This document shows positions 1 to 7,809 of a DNA stretch of 28,746 bases, piece after piece. The position numbers were made by a program, and so were the translations under genes. The stretch is from IMG/VR virus record IMGVR_UViG_3300040811_000833, positions 1-28,746 of that record, one strand, 5' to 3'. The number at the start of each line of letters is the position of its first letter. Position 1 is the stretch's first letter. The notes under the pieces were generated by a model, which was not told the DNA's origin, did not search any database, and saw nothing but the letters and a program-made list of their open reading frames with translations. This stretch comes from a virus.

Positions 1-174
1 CACATCTATGAAACCAAAGGTTACAAGACAGCAGGTGTGCGTTCGCGTAAAAACCTGTTAGCACTTTATCCTTTGCTAAAACGTAGACGCAAAGAAATTC
101 TACAAGGTATGAAAAACAAAAAAACACAAGAAGAACATCCAAGTTGGGAGGGTATAGAAGATGATAACTACTAG
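1..174 (+). CDS. C-terminal fragment of an unidentified late gene
   Basis: The frame is open from the first base to a TAG at 172-174, giving 57 residues; the start lies outside the window. The tail is strongly basic in the middle (RSRKN, LLKRRRKEI) and ends acidic (GIEDDNY). Its place just before a scaffold-capsid pair suggests a head gene such as portal, protease or terminase, but no diagnostic motif remains. It overlaps the next small ORF by 14 nt, which suggests translational coupling. Confidence 0.6.
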   Translation, partial: HIYETKGYKTAGVRSRKNLLALYPLLKRRRKEILQGMKNKKTQEEHPSWEGIEDDNY

Positions 175-325
175 TGCTTCCATTGGAGGCGTAATTGGTG
201 AACGTGGAATGCGTAGAAGTTTCAGTTTACAATATAAAGGAGCGACTTTTATGGCTATGAAGAAAAACAAAAAAGGCGGCAAGCGTGGTGGTAAACGCGG
301 CGGTAAACGCGGCGGTAGACGATAA
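161..325 (+). CDS. Tiny Lys/Arg/Gly-rich basic protein
   Basis: This frame gives 54 aa from ATG 161, preceded by GGGAGGG nine bases upstream. A second in-frame ATG at 251 has its own AAGGAG at 237-242 and would make a 24-aa protein, MAMKKNKKGG followed by KRGG repeats and RR. Either start is plausible, and the internal one has textbook spacing. The C-terminal half is almost entirely Lys, Arg and Gly, as in RGG-type or protamine-like nucleic-acid-binding tails. Function is unknown; binding DNA or RNA during head assembly is only an inference. The 3' end overlaps the next gene in another frame. Confidence 0.5.
   Translation: MITTSASIGGVIGERGMRRSFSLQYKGATFMAMKKNKKGGKRGGKRGGKRGGRR
275..319 (+). 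repeat. Tandem 12-bp repeat coding in two frames
   Basis: Three clear copies of the unit CGYGGYGGTAAA run from 284 to 319, with a degenerate copy just before. In the frame of the basic protein the unit reads KRGG; in the frame of the following ORF it reads VNAA. Such short in-frame repeats expand and contract by slippage. Confidence 0.75.
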
Positions 326-647
326 AGCACTTTGGGAGACATACTTCAAGGGCATAGGGAGGGTGTGTCCTTGGAGTTATAGTGCTTGGAAACGCAACAA
401 GATTGAAATCACATTATGGAAGGGTATGGCCCAACCATTGGGTAAACTAGAAGCAAGGGTAAACCTTATAGGCACAATCAAACCCAGGCTTCTTAAGAAG
501 ATAGAACAGAGATTAAACACGGAGCGTGAGGATGAGGAATGGTTACACAGCCATCCCAATTTTGGTGTCAATTCAACACCATTTCCTGCTCTAATACAGC
601 AGGATAGACAGCATTTAGCACAGGCTCGTGCTACATTGACTAAATAA
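285..647 (+). CDS. Hypothetical phage protein, about 120 aa
   Basis: The frame is open only after a stop at 258-260, so GTG 285 (or GTG 288) is the earliest start; an AAGG about nine bases upstream supports it. The N-terminus overlaps the basic miniprotein by 41 nt, and the first residues (VVNAAVNAAV) are simply the repeat read in this frame, so the functional protein may begin near DKALWETYF. Conserved-looking stretches are CPWSYSAWK, LGKLEARV and EEWLHSHPNFG...TPFPALIQQ. The product is probably soluble and mixed alpha/beta. I do not recognise the family with confidence; its place upstream of the scaffold suggests a head-assembly or packaging accessory. Confidence 0.65.
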   Translation: MVVNAAVNAAVDDKALWETYFKGIGRVCPWSYSAWKRNKIEITLWKGMAQPLGKLEARVNLIGTIKPRLLKKIEQRLNTEREDEEWLHSHPNFGVNSTPFPALIQQDRQHLAQARATLTK

Positions 648-705
648 ACACATACTACTATTGAGGGTAGGTGGTAGAACTCAACCAATTAGAAAGAGGA
701 CGAAT

Positions 706-1407
706 ATGGACGCAGAAAACACAGCGGTTAATGATACAGAGCAAACTGACGCTCAACCTACGGTTAAAGAGCAGGTAGCAACACAGGAAAGTAAGGAAAA
801 CCTTTTATCACAAGACGAAGTAAATCGCATTGTGGCGGAAAGGGTAGCAAGAGAAAAGGCAAAGTTTGAAAAGAAATACTCAAACGTTGACTTGGATCTC
901 TACAATAGTTTGGTAGAAGAAAAAGAAACAGCACGCCAACAAGAATTAGAAAAGCGTGGTGAGTTCGAAAAACTTTTGAAGGAACAGGCTGAAAAATTCC
1001 ATGGAAAGATTCAGCAATACGAAAGTGAACTAACTTCTATTAAGGTAGACGGAACTTTGCTTAATGAAGCAAGTAGTCAAAAGGCAGTGAACCCACAACA
1101 AGTGGTGTCATTGTTAAAAGGACAACTTCGTTTAAATGAAGCAGGTAGCGTTGATGTTGTAGACACGAACGGACAGGTTAGATATGATGATAGGGGTAAC
1201 CCATTAAAAGTATCTAGTTTGGTAAATGAGTTCCTTACTGCGAATCCGCATTTTGTTCAAGCAGGACCAAGTGGTTCAGGCACTGGACAAGGAGTAGGTA
1301 AGCAAACATCTGTGGTAGATAACGATGTTACAAAACTTAATATGGAGAATCCCGAACATCGTGCTCGTTATAAAGAAATAATGAGAGCAAAGGGAGTCCG
1401 TATATAA
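706..1407 (+). CDS. Capsid scaffold protein
   Basis: ATG 706 is chosen over the upstream TTG because AAAGAGGA precedes it at the right distance and the protein then begins MDAENTAVND. The 233-aa product has the usual scaffold layout: an acidic, disordered, Gln-rich N-terminus (about residues 1-40), a long charged coiled coil (VNRIVAERVAREKAKFEKK through EKLLKEQAEKF, about 45-115), and a C-terminal domain ending in a basic helix (NPEHRARYKEIMRAKGVRI). The last segment typically contacts the capsid protein. The gene lies 26 nt upstream of the major capsid gene, the classic order. No protease active site is visible, so a separate protease may lie upstream. Confidence 0.85.
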   Translation: MDAENTAVNDTEQTDAQPTVKEQVATQESKENLLSQDEVNRIVAERVAREKAKFEKKYSNVDLDLYNSLVEEKETARQQELEKRGEFEKLLKEQAEKFHGKIQQYESELTSIKVDGTLLNEASSQKAVNPQQVVSLLKGQLRLNEAGSVDVVDTNGQVRYDDRGNPLKVSSLVNEFLTANPHFVQAGPSGSGTGQGVGKQTSVVDNDVTKLNMENPEHRARYKEIMRAKGVRI

Positions 1408-1433
1408 TTGCTATCTAAATAAGGAGACTAACA

Positions 1434-2291
1434 ATGGCAAATGAAGCAACAAGTAGCGTATTATCAGAACTATACGCAAATATTGTCCAGTCCGCTCTTT
1501 ACACACTAAATGAGCAGACGGTAATTCGTCCTGTAGTAAGAAATTACGATATGTCAGGAACACCAGGCTTAACAGCACAGGTGCCAATTTATCCGGCATT
1601 AAGTGCGGCAGGCGTTAATGACGGCGACGACTTGGCAAACACACCATTCAACACAACATCTAAAACTATCACAGCAAGTGAAGTTGGTGTTATGGTTGAA
1701 TTAACTGACCTAGCGGCAGAATCAGCAAACGAAGATGTTGCGGCGGCTATCGGACGTCAAATTGGTGCGGCTATGGCAGAAAAAGTTGACACAGATTTAG
1801 CGGCTCTATTCAGCGGCTTTTCTAACTCAATCAACTCTGCTGGTGCGGCTATCACTATTGATAACATTTTCCAAGCGGCGGCTACATTAAGAGCAAACAA
1901 AGCAAACCAAAACGGTGGTTTTGTTGCTGTGTTACACCCATACCAAGCGTATGACATCAAGAAACAATTAACTAACGCAGGTGCTACTATGTCACACTCT
2001 TTAAGTGATGTAGGTAACACAGCGTTAAAAGATGGTTTCATTGGTAGAATCGCTGGTGTAGACATCTTTGAATCAACGGTTATTGCTGGTGATTCTGCAG
2101 GTGCTTACGTTGGTGGTGTAATGACACAAGACGCTTTAGGTTATATGGTTAAGAGAAATATGCGTATTGAAACAGAACGTAATGCTTCAAAACGTTCATT
2201 AGAAATCGTAGGTTCAATGGCTTACGGAACTTCTGAACTATTTGATCAATACGGTGTTGCAATCGTAAGTGACTCTTCAGCAGTAATCTAA
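1434..2291 (+). CDS. Major capsid protein (HK97-type fold expected)
   Basis: The gene encodes 285 aa with an AAGGAG ribosome binding site eight bases before ATG 1434. The sequence has the features of phage coat proteins: an N-terminal helical arm (SELYANIVQSALYTLNEQTV), a segment promising an E-loop or strand rich in Thr/Ala, a spine-helix-like region (AAAIGRQIGAAMAEKVDTDLAAL), the pattern FVAVLHPYQAYDIKKQL, and a C-terminal segment with ALGYMVKRNMRIETERNASKRSLEIVGS split over strands. Position directly after the scaffold gene and before a strong terminator supports the call. It carries one DSAG motif (2091-2102) in a loop near the C-terminal strands. Confidence 0.9.
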   Translation: MANEATSSVLSELYANIVQSALYTLNEQTVIRPVVRNYDMSGTPGLTAQVPIYPALSAAGVNDGDDLANTPFNTTSKTITASEVGVMVELTDLAAESANEDVAAAIGRQIGAAMAEKVDTDLAALFSGFSNSINSAGAAITIDNIFQAAATLRANKANQNGGFVAVLHPYQAYDIKKQLTNAGATMSHSLSDVGNTALKDGFIGRIAGVDIFESTVIAGDSAGAYVGGVMTQDALGYMVKRNMRIETERNASKRSLEIVGSMAYGTSELFDQYGVAIVSDSSAVI

Positions 2292-2314
2292 TTACATACT
2301 GATTAGAAACACGG

Positions 2315-2341
2315 GAAAGGGCGGAGAAATTCGCCCTTTTC
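2315..2341 (+). terminator. Rho-independent terminator after the capsid gene
   Basis: AAAGGGCG (2316-2323) pairs perfectly with CGCCCTTT (2332-2339) around an eight-base loop, followed by a short T run. It lies 24 nt after the capsid stop codon. It would give the scaffold-capsid messages a defined 3' end and reduce expression of the connector genes downstream. Confidence 0.85.
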
Positions 2342-2351
2342 TCTTCTATAC

Positions 2352-2359
2352 TATAAATA
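2352..2359 (+). promoter_or_regulatory. TATAAATA element, late-promoter-like
   Basis: TATAAATA stands alone just after the capsid terminator and 62 nt before the connector gene. It equals the T4-type late promoter consensus recognised by a phage sigma factor. No -35-like hexamer lies at the right distance, as expected for that class. In AT-rich DNA the match may be chance. Confidence 0.35.
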
Positions 2360-2420
2360 CATTTGTTAACAAAAAGATGGTTTGGGAAGGACCCAAAGCA
2401 GTTTAAAAGGACAGAATCCT

Positions 2421-2876
2421 ATGGCTATAACACTTGCGACAATTAGTGACATACAAGACTACGAACCGGATATTTTAGATTTCGGTATTCCCAACTTTGA
2501 CGAAGAACTTACCAAAGCACAGAATGATGTGTTTAGGGATTTACGCATTCGTTGGTGGCCTACTTATACGGTAGGAATGTATGATATTTCACGTGTTGCT
2601 ACTGGAGCCGTTGAACCGGACGAAGACTTATACACAGCAAGTCAACTGACAAGAGCCTGTTGCTATCACGCACTGGGTTTTCACGTATATCCTAAACTAT
2701 CTAAATTTGAACCAGAACAAGATATCTTTGAGCGTAAAATGGAATTCTATAGAAAAGAATATGAACGCGAAATGGATTTAATTTTAAGAGACGGTGTGGA
2801 ATATGATTTGAACTCTTCGGGAACGGTTGACGACAACGAAAGAGAACCTACTCATTATCTACGCCTAAAAAGGTAA
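2421..2876 (+). CDS. Head-tail connector protein
   Basis: ATG 2421 is selected because AAAAGGA ends about nine bases upstream; a longer reading from 2382 has no ribosome binding site. The 151-aa product starts MAITLATISDIQDYEPDIL and is predicted mostly helical, with DELTKAQNDVFRDLRIRW-like and KMEFYRKEYEREMDLIL helices separated by a hydrophobic region (LTRACCYHALGFHVYPKL). Short helical proteins of this size right after the capsid gene are typically the adaptor ring of the HK97 gp6 / SPP1 gp15 class that sits on the portal. The C-terminus, YDLNSSGTVDDNEREPTHYLRLKR, is polar and probably exposed. The exact family was not verified. Confidence 0.65.
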   Translation: MAITLATISDIQDYEPDILDFGIPNFDEELTKAQNDVFRDLRIRWWPTYTVGMYDISRVATGAVEPDEDLYTASQLTRACCYHALGFHVYPKLSKFEPEQDIFERKMEFYRKEYEREMDLILRDGVEYDLNSSGTVDDNEREPTHYLRLKR

Positions 2877-2880
2877 GTAG

Positions 2881-3330
2881 ATGTCAAACAGAGAAGATAT
2901 AATTTCTAACATCATTGATGTTTTGGGTGATATGGAAAACCCAAAAGTCAAGTTCGTGACACGCGAACCTTTTGATACAGAAAAATTAGCATTAACCCAA
3001 TTCCCAGCATTACTAGTCACAACTGGAAACGAAACCCGTGAAGAAAACACAATGGGCGGAAACCGTCGTGGAGAATTAGAGGTTAACATACGAGGTTTTG
3101 TGCGATCCGACGGACGCCAAGGGTTCGTTCAAAGCGTGGATCAAAAACGCAATGAATTGATTGAACGCATTGAAGAAGCACTTAACACAAACAGAGATAG
3201 AGAACTAAACAAAACGAGAGCGGCAACAACACACGTCACTACCGTTGAAGTCATAGACAGAACACCACCACTTGGTGAATTTGTAATGATTGCTCTAGTT
3301 CGATATTCATTTACAAAAGGAGCAGTATAA
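2881..3330 (+). CDS. Tail terminator / tail completion-like protein
   Basis: The product is 149 aa. An N-terminal helix (REDIISNIIDVLGDM) is followed by KVKFVTREPFD, then a strand-turn region FPALLVTTGNE, and later a helix (KRNELIERIEEALNT) and a closing strand pair (GEFVMIALVRYSFTK). This helix-strand order, size and place between connector and tail tube match tail-terminator proteins (lambda gpU / HK97 gp10-neighbour class), which cap the tail tube and join it to the head. The call is based on pattern and context. It starts 5 nt after the previous stop and its own stop overlaps the next ATG (TAATG). Confidence 0.6.
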   Translation: MSNREDIISNIIDVLGDMENPKVKFVTREPFDTEKLALTQFPALLVTTGNETREENTMGGNRRGELEVNIRGFVRSDGRQGFVQSVDQKRNELIERIEEALNTNRDRELNKTRAATTHVTTVEVIDRTPPLGEFVMIALVRYSFTKGAV

Positions 3331-3647
3331 TGCCAAGTGTAAAATATGTAAAAATGTGGAAAGACGGATCCTTTGAGTTAGTTGAAGAGGATCGCGTAGA
3401 AAGATTTCTTGCTGTAGGTTTCACATTAGATGAAGCAACAGCAGAAAAAAAGTCACCAGCCAAACGTGGTAAGAAAAACAAAATTACTGCCGACGCTCAA
3501 GTGACTTCAATTAAAGAGGATGAAGAAGAAGAATGGTGGGATCCTAATTCAGGAGAAGATTGGGCAGATTCAATTGAGTCTGTTTCAGCACCTGAAGGTG
3601 AACGCCTTTCAGATTTAGATTCCGACAACGCTAAAGAGGAGAACTAA
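3330..3647 (+). CDS. Small acidic protein of the tail module
   Basis: The product has 105 aa and is translationally coupled to the gene before it. The N-terminal part (VKYVKMWKDGSFELVEEDRVERFLAVGFTLDEA) looks like a small folded unit; a short basic linker (KRGKKNK) follows; and the last 50 residues are highly acidic (EDEEEEWWDPNSGEDW and further Asp/Glu). The acidic tail suggests a disordered chaperone-like or decoration role. I do not recognise a family. Confidence 0.6.
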   Translation: MPSVKYVKMWKDGSFELVEEDRVERFLAVGFTLDEATAEKKSPAKRGKKNKITADAQVTSIKEDEEEEWWDPNSGEDWADSIESVSAPEGERLSDLDSDNAKEEN

Positions 3648-3649
3648 AA

Positions 3650-4057
3650 ATGGCGACATACACAGGAGAAAACGGTAAGGTAGAAATCACTGCGGAAGAT
3701 TCAGCAGGGACGGTAACCGTTGCTGAAGTTCGCTCTTGGACGGTAGAACATACTAAAGATGTTATTGAAGACACCGTAATGGGCGACGCGGCGAGAACTT
3801 ATAAACCAGGGTTACATTCATTCACTGGATCTATGGAAGTGGTATATGATGATGGACATACAGGATCATCAAATGCTTTCAACCCAGATCAAGATGGTGC
3901 TTTGAGTGTGGAATTTTGGCCTTCAACAACAGGCGGAGAAAAATTTACAGGATCTGTAATTGTTACTTCAGTATCAAGAACAGCATCGTATGACGATTTA
4001 GTATCTGCTACGGTTAATTTCCAAGGCACTGGTGCTCTATCAGCATCAACAACTTAA
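3650..4057 (+). CDS. Major tail tube protein
   Basis: The 135-aa product is rich in beta strands, Gly, Ser and Thr and starts MATYTGENGKVEITAEDSAG. A pattern of strand, 'WTVEHTKDVIEDTVMGD', 'YKPGLHSFTGSMEVVYDD' and 'FTGSVIVTSVSRTASYDDLVSATVNFQGTG' is typical of siphophage tail tube subunits, whose rings stack around the tape measure. Position between the tail terminator and the tail assembly chaperones is the expected one. AGAGGAG precedes the start. One DSAG motif lies at residues 17-20. Confidence 0.75.
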   Translation: MATYTGENGKVEITAEDSAGTVTVAEVRSWTVEHTKDVIEDTVMGDAARTYKPGLHSFTGSMEVVYDDGHTGSSNAFNPDQDGALSVEFWPSTTGGEKFTGSVIVTSVSRTASYDDLVSATVNFQGTGALSASTT

Positions 4058-4067
4058 GGTTGAACTA

Positions 4068-4364
4068 ATGTTAAAAATTAGTGTTCGAGGCACTAAAGAT
4101 GTGCAGAGGCAACTTGAAAGAGAAAAAGAGGCTTTCTTCACAAGAGTGGCAGAAGATATAAAAACGGTAGCAGTTCGCAGAACTCCTATCGACAAGGGAC
4201 AAGCAAGACGCGGTTGGCGTCTCGAATCCACCTTCAGAGAGAAGAGGATTGTCAACCGTGTGTCCTACATTATCCCTTTAGAAAATGGTCACTCAAAACA
4301 AGCACCAAACGGTATTTTAGGACCTACCGTTAGGGAGATATCACAAAGGAGATATAAAATATGA
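4068..4364 (+). CDS. HK97 gp10-like tail/head-closure protein
   Basis: ATG 4068 is preferred to an upstream TTG-type start because the protein then begins MLKISVRGTKDVQRQL after AAGG. The 98-aa sequence carries the hallmark of this family: a helix followed by 'RRTPIDKGQARRGWRLE', then a strand 'NRVSYIIPLENGHSKQAP' and 'GPTVREI'. Proteins of this family are minor tail or neck components in HK97-like phages. It overlaps the chaperone gene start by four bases (ATGA). Confidence 0.8.
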   Translation: MLKISVRGTKDVQRQLEREKEAFFTRVAEDIKTVAVRRTPIDKGQARRGWRLESTFREKRIVNRVSYIIPLENGHSKQAPNGILGPTVREISQRRYKI

Positions 4365-4702
4365 GCATAGTATTAGATAATGCTAAAACACACTTTAAAG
4401 GCAAACTATCAGGAGAACTTAAAAAACTACCTGTCCCAGAATGGAAGACAGATGTTTTTTACAAAGAGGCACATCCTTTTGCTGTAGAATCAAAAATTAT
4501 TGAACTACAACAAGCGGGTAAAACGGTTGAAGCACTAGTAGAGTCAATTATTGCTAAAGCATTGGATCCAGAAGGTAAACCATTGTTTAACAAGTTTGAC
4601 AAGAACACGCTGATGCACGAAGTAGATCCTCAAGTTTTAATGAGAATAGCCACGGTGTTGAATAGCACTACAACCGAATACGAGGCTGTCGAAAAAAACT
4701 AA
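4361..4702 (+). CDS. Tail assembly chaperone, short form (G-like)
   Basis: The 113-aa zero-frame product lies directly upstream of the tape measure, the normal place for the lambda gpG equivalent. It contains 'EWKTDVFYKEAHPFAVESKIIELQQAGKTVEALVESII', a strand then helices pattern seen in such chaperones, and ends VEKN. These proteins bind the tape measure and tail tube subunits during assembly and are not found in the finished virion. The last sense codons GAA AAA AAC form a slippery sequence just before the TAA, so a longer form is made by frameshifting. Confidence 0.75.
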   Translation: MSIVLDNAKTHFKGKLSGELKKLPVPEWKTDVFYKEAHPFAVESKIIELQQAGKTVEALVESIIAKALDPEGKPLFNKFDKNTLMHEVDPQVLMRIATVLNSTTTEYEAVEKN

Positions 4703-4881
4703 AAGAGGACACTGAACTCCAACTAATTGTGCGTATTGCCAAAGAGTTGGGGAAAAGTATAGCAGAAGTAATGCAGTTTAGTGTCCTAGAAATAAACATT
4801 TGGGCCGCTTGGTTCAAAATGGAACAGGAGACAATGAAACGTGCCGGCAACGCAAATAGTAGAAATAAGGGCCGTAGATAA
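4361..4881 (+). CDS. Tail assembly chaperone, -1 frameshift form (GT-like)
   Basis: Reading shifts back one base at the heptamer A AAA AAC (4693-4699) and continues to TAA at 4879-4881, giving about 173 aa (113 + 60). The extension LKEDTELQLIVRIAKELGKS, then IAEVMQFSVLEINIWAAWFK and MEQE, looks like the T domain of lambda-type GT proteins, where a helix with a W-AAW/YF motif and acidic partner residues is common. The extension has no sensible start of its own and fills the gap up to the tape measure. In lambda, the G:GT ratio controls tail assembly. Confidence 0.8.
4693..4699 (+). promoter_or_regulatory. Programmed -1 ribosomal frameshift site
   Basis: The heptamer A AAA AAC is in the correct phase with the zero frame (GAA AAA AAC TAA) and matches the canonical X XXY YYZ pattern. 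The zero-frame stop follows at once. No obvious upstream Shine-Dalgarno stimulator was identified. Confidence 0.8.
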
Positions 4882-7198
4882 AGTTAGTGCCAAACTTGGC
4901 ATTATCAATAAAAATCTCGGTCGTATAAACAAAAGTGTCCAAGGCTTGAATACAGGCTTTGGAGGACTCACGGGTAAAATTGCCGCAGTGGGTAGTGCTA
5001 TAGGTGCCGCTTTTGGAGTTAAGAAAATACTTCAAACAGCCAGCCAAGTAGAACAACTGGGTGTGCGTTTTCAATTCTTATTTGGTAGCGTAGAAGAGGG
5101 TAACAAAGCATTCCAAGAAATGCTAGACTATGCTGGTAAAGTTCCATTCACTCTAGAACAAATCCAACAGGGTGCGGGAAGTTTAGCAGTTATATCAGAC
5201 AATGCTGAAGAACTTGCTAAAAATATGCAGATTGTGGGTAATGTTGCCGCAGTATCAGGTTTAGATTTTAGAACAGCATCTGAACAGATTCAAAGAGCAT
5301 TTAGTGGTGGTGCCGCGGCGGCTGAAATATTTAGAGAGCGAGGTATTTTAGCATTATTAGGGTTCCAAGCAGGAGCCAAAGTCACAGCGGATGAAACAGC
5401 AAAACGTTTTGAAGAAGTGTTTGGACCAGGTGGTAGATTTGAAAATGCTACACTGGCATTGGCAAATACCTATGAAGGTGTCTTGTCAATGGTTCAAGAT
5501 AAAATCTTTAAATTTACACTAGCACTTGGCAATCAAGGTGGATTATTAGACTTTGCTAAAGGTATACTTGGCACACTTGATGAAATACTAACAGAACAAT
5601 TTGGTAGTATTGAAAAGTTTGCTGAAATGGCTGGACAAAAAATTATTGAAGTGGTTCAAGGATTTGCCCTTGGATTGGCAAGAATGGGAGATTTGTTAAC
5701 ACCAGTATTCAATCTTGTAGCAACAGGTATCAACAATCTACTTAATTTTGTTATGGCATTACCACCTATGATTAGAGACTTTGGTGTTATTGGTTTCTTC
5801 TTGTTAGGTTTCAAATGGAAAATAATAACGGTTTTATTTGCCGCACTATTTGATGAAATACTTTGGGGAATAGGATGGCTTGCTGGTAAAGTTCAGGATC
5901 TTGGTAACACACTTGTTAGTTGGTGGAGCGGTATTAAGGAATTCTTTGGTGGGGATCCTGTTGATTTCAAATTTACATTCGCAGGTGAAAGTCCAGAAAA
6001 ATTTAGTGAAGGTGTTAAATCAAAATTCAATGAAATAACAGGAAGCATTGAAGGTTCAGGCAATGAAATGGGCCGCCTAGAAATGCTAACAACACAATTC
6101 TTTGAAAAGGTTGGTTTGACAATTGAACAACAGAAAAAATTAAGAAAAGAAATTGAAGACACGGTTGCGGCATCTAATGTTCAATTGACAGATGCTCAAA
6201 AATTAGATAATGCTATGGGCGATGTTGTTAAGAAAATACAACAACAAAAAGATAGTATTATTGGATTAACAACCGATCAAAAAGTAGCATTAGAATTAGA
6301 AAAATTAAAAGTAGATGAATTACTTGCTGGTGTTAAGGTAAGCGAAGAAGCAAGAGCACTGAAAAAACAAGAAATTGCTGACCTAGTTCGTGCTAATATC
6401 TTGTTAAAAGAAAGAGAACAAATTGAACAAGCATTAGGTGGCATAGCAGGCAAAACTGGTGGCATCCTAAAAGATTTCGACCCAGGCAAAACTGCCCTTG
6501 ACAAAGAATTAGAAGTTCTTGAAGATGCTAGAAGACGTGGTATCATAATTGATGAACAATACTACAAAGCAAGAGCAAAATTACAAGCAGACTATGATAG
6601 AGCAACTGCTGACAAACGCAAACGTGAAGTTAGTGATACACTTGATTTAATTAAATCAGGAACAGCAAAAGTAGAAGATATTGAAGCATTAAGTGGTAAA
6701 CAGCGTGTTCAATTGTTAGGATCTATTGGTAAAGAACTACTAGGAACACTTGGACAAACAAACGAAAAAGCATTTAAACTTGCCAAAGCGGTTGCTATTG
6801 CTGAAGCCATTGTAAACGTAGCACGTGGTATTTCGGCGGCATTGGCATTACCGTTTCCGTTTAACATTGGAGCGGCGGCTTTGGTTGCGGCACAAGGTGC
6901 TGTTCAAATTAGTGCTATCAAAAATCAACAATACACAGGACCAAGAGAAAAAGGTGGTCCGGTGGGTCCAAACCAAACATACCTTGTTGGAGAACGCGGT
7001 CCAGAATACCTCACAATGGGAGCCAATGCTGGTATGATTACACCTATGGGTGGTGAAAGAGATGTGAATGTGACATTTAACATTCAAGCAAATGACACAA
7101 GAGGTTTTGATGATCTCATTACATCAAGACGTGGCTTAATAGTAAACTTAATCAATACTGCTATGAATGAGAGAGGCAGAGCAGGAGTGACAACATAA
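4841..7198 (+). CDS. Tape measure protein
   Basis: This is the longest gene of the tail module before the tip (785 aa), starting at GTG 4841 with AGGAG ten bases upstream and overlapping the frameshift extension. The N-terminus is helical and Gly/Ala-rich (LNTGFGGLTGKIAAVGSAIGAAFGVKK broken here), followed by a conserved tape-measure-like block (VEQLGVRFQFLFGSVEEG, KVPFTLEQIQQGAG). A strongly hydrophobic region lies at about 307-350, long charged coiled coils at about 410-640, a second hydrophobic stretch at about 647-693, and a C-terminal VGERGPEYL motif (about 716) typical of tape measure tails. Length predicts a tail of roughly 110-120 nm under the usual 1.5 A per residue rule. Confidence 0.9.
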   Translation: MPATQIVEIRAVDKVSAKLGIINKNLGRINKSVQGLNTGFGGLTGKIAAVGSAIGAAFGVKKILQTASQVEQLGVRFQFLFGSVEEGNKAFQEMLDYAGKVPFTLEQIQQGAGSLAVISDNAEELAKNMQIVGNVAAVSGLDFRTASEQIQRAFSGGAAAAEIFRERGILALLGFQAGAKVTADETAKRFEEVFGPGGRFENATLALANTYEGVLSMVQDKIFKFTLALGNQGGLLDFAKGILGTLDEILTEQFGSIEKFAEMAGQKIIEVVQGFALGLARMGDLLTPVFNLVATGINNLLNFVMALPPMIRDFGVIGFFLLGFKWKIITVLFAALFDEILWGIGWLAGKVQDLGNTLVSWWSGIKEFFGGDPVDFKFTFAGESPEKFSEGVKSKFNEITGSIEGSGNEMGRLEMLTTQFFEKVGLTIEQQKKLRKEIEDTVAASNVQLTDAQKLDNAMGDVVKKIQQQKDSIIGLTTDQKVALELEKLKVDELLAGVKVSEEARALKKQEIADLVRANILLKEREQIEQALGGIAGKTGGILKDFDPGKTALDKELEVLEDARRRGIIIDEQYYKARAKLQADYDRATADKRKREVSDTLDLIKSGTAKVEDIEALSGKQRVQLLGSIGKELLGTLGQTNEKAFKLAKAVAIAEAIVNVARGISAALALPFPFNIGAAALVAAQGAVQISAIKNQQYTGPREKGGPVGPNQTYLVGERGPEYLTMGANAGMITPMGGERDVNVTFNIQANDTRGFDDLITSRRGLIVNLINTAMNERGRAGVTT

Positions 7199-7809
7199 TG
7201 GCTTATATTGGCAATTTTCCTTCATCTCCAGGATTTCAAAATGTGAGATTGGATATTAACACTACAACAACAGGCACAACAAGTTTAAGTGGTAGACGTA
7301 TTAGAAGTGCTACAGGCACAACCGTTTGGGGAGCAACAGCAACATTTCCTCCAATGACAACAACAGAATTTAGACCTATCTTTGCTTTTATTACACAAGC
7401 AAGAGGTAGCCTTAATAGTTTTGATGTAGTATTTCCTGAAGTATCATATTCAAGCATGGAGAGCAAAACACACACAATAACCGTTGCTAGTGATACCGTA
7501 GGTGGTAGCACAGAAGTTCCTGTTACAGCAACAACCAGTGACGGTGATGAAATTGTTAAGGTAGGTGATATGATACGTTTTTCAAATCACTCAAAAGTTT
7601 ATATGGTGCAAGAAACACTAACAGAAGATAGTGCTGGTTCACAATATATGAAAATTACGCCAGGATTGGTTCAAGGTATCAGTTCAGGTAATACAATAAC
7701 CTATGACGCTGTTCCTTTTAGAATGACTCTTGCTAGAGACGTTCAAGAGATTACCGTAGGCACAGAACAATATTATAGATATGAAATAGACTTTCTAGAG
7801 GAGATATAA
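7198..7809 (+). CDS. Tail tip protein (distal-tail-like)
   Basis: The product has 203 aa, coupled to the tape measure by TAATG. It begins MAYIGNFPSSPGFQNVRLDI and contains 'FPPMTTTEFRPIFAFITQARG', a region where the protein probably grips a partner ring, and ends 'VPFRMTLARDVQEITVGTEQ' then YYRYEIDFLEEI. This ending is common in phage minor tail proteins located right after the tape measure, functionally equivalent to Dit or lambda gpM. It is beta-rich with an inserted domain (about residues 85-165). One DSAG lies at 7627-7638. Confidence 0.6.
   Translation: MAYIGNFPSSPGFQNVRLDINTTTTGTTSLSGRRIRSATGTTVWGATATFPPMTTTEFRPIFAFITQARGSLNSFDVVFPEVSYSSMESKTHTITVASDTVGGSTEVPVTATTSDGDEIVKVGDMIRFSNHSKVYMVQETLTEDSAGSQYMKITPGLVQGISSGNTITYDAVPFRMTLARDVQEITVGTEQYYRYEIDFLEEI

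Noticed and set aside
661-705. Longer start (TTG 661) for the scaffold gene
   Set aside because: No ribosome binding site there, and ATG 706 has AAAGAGGA in place.
2376-2402. Eight-residue leader peptide MVWEGPKAV-like before the connector gene
   Set aside because: Too short to judge and no ribosome binding site or attenuator structure.
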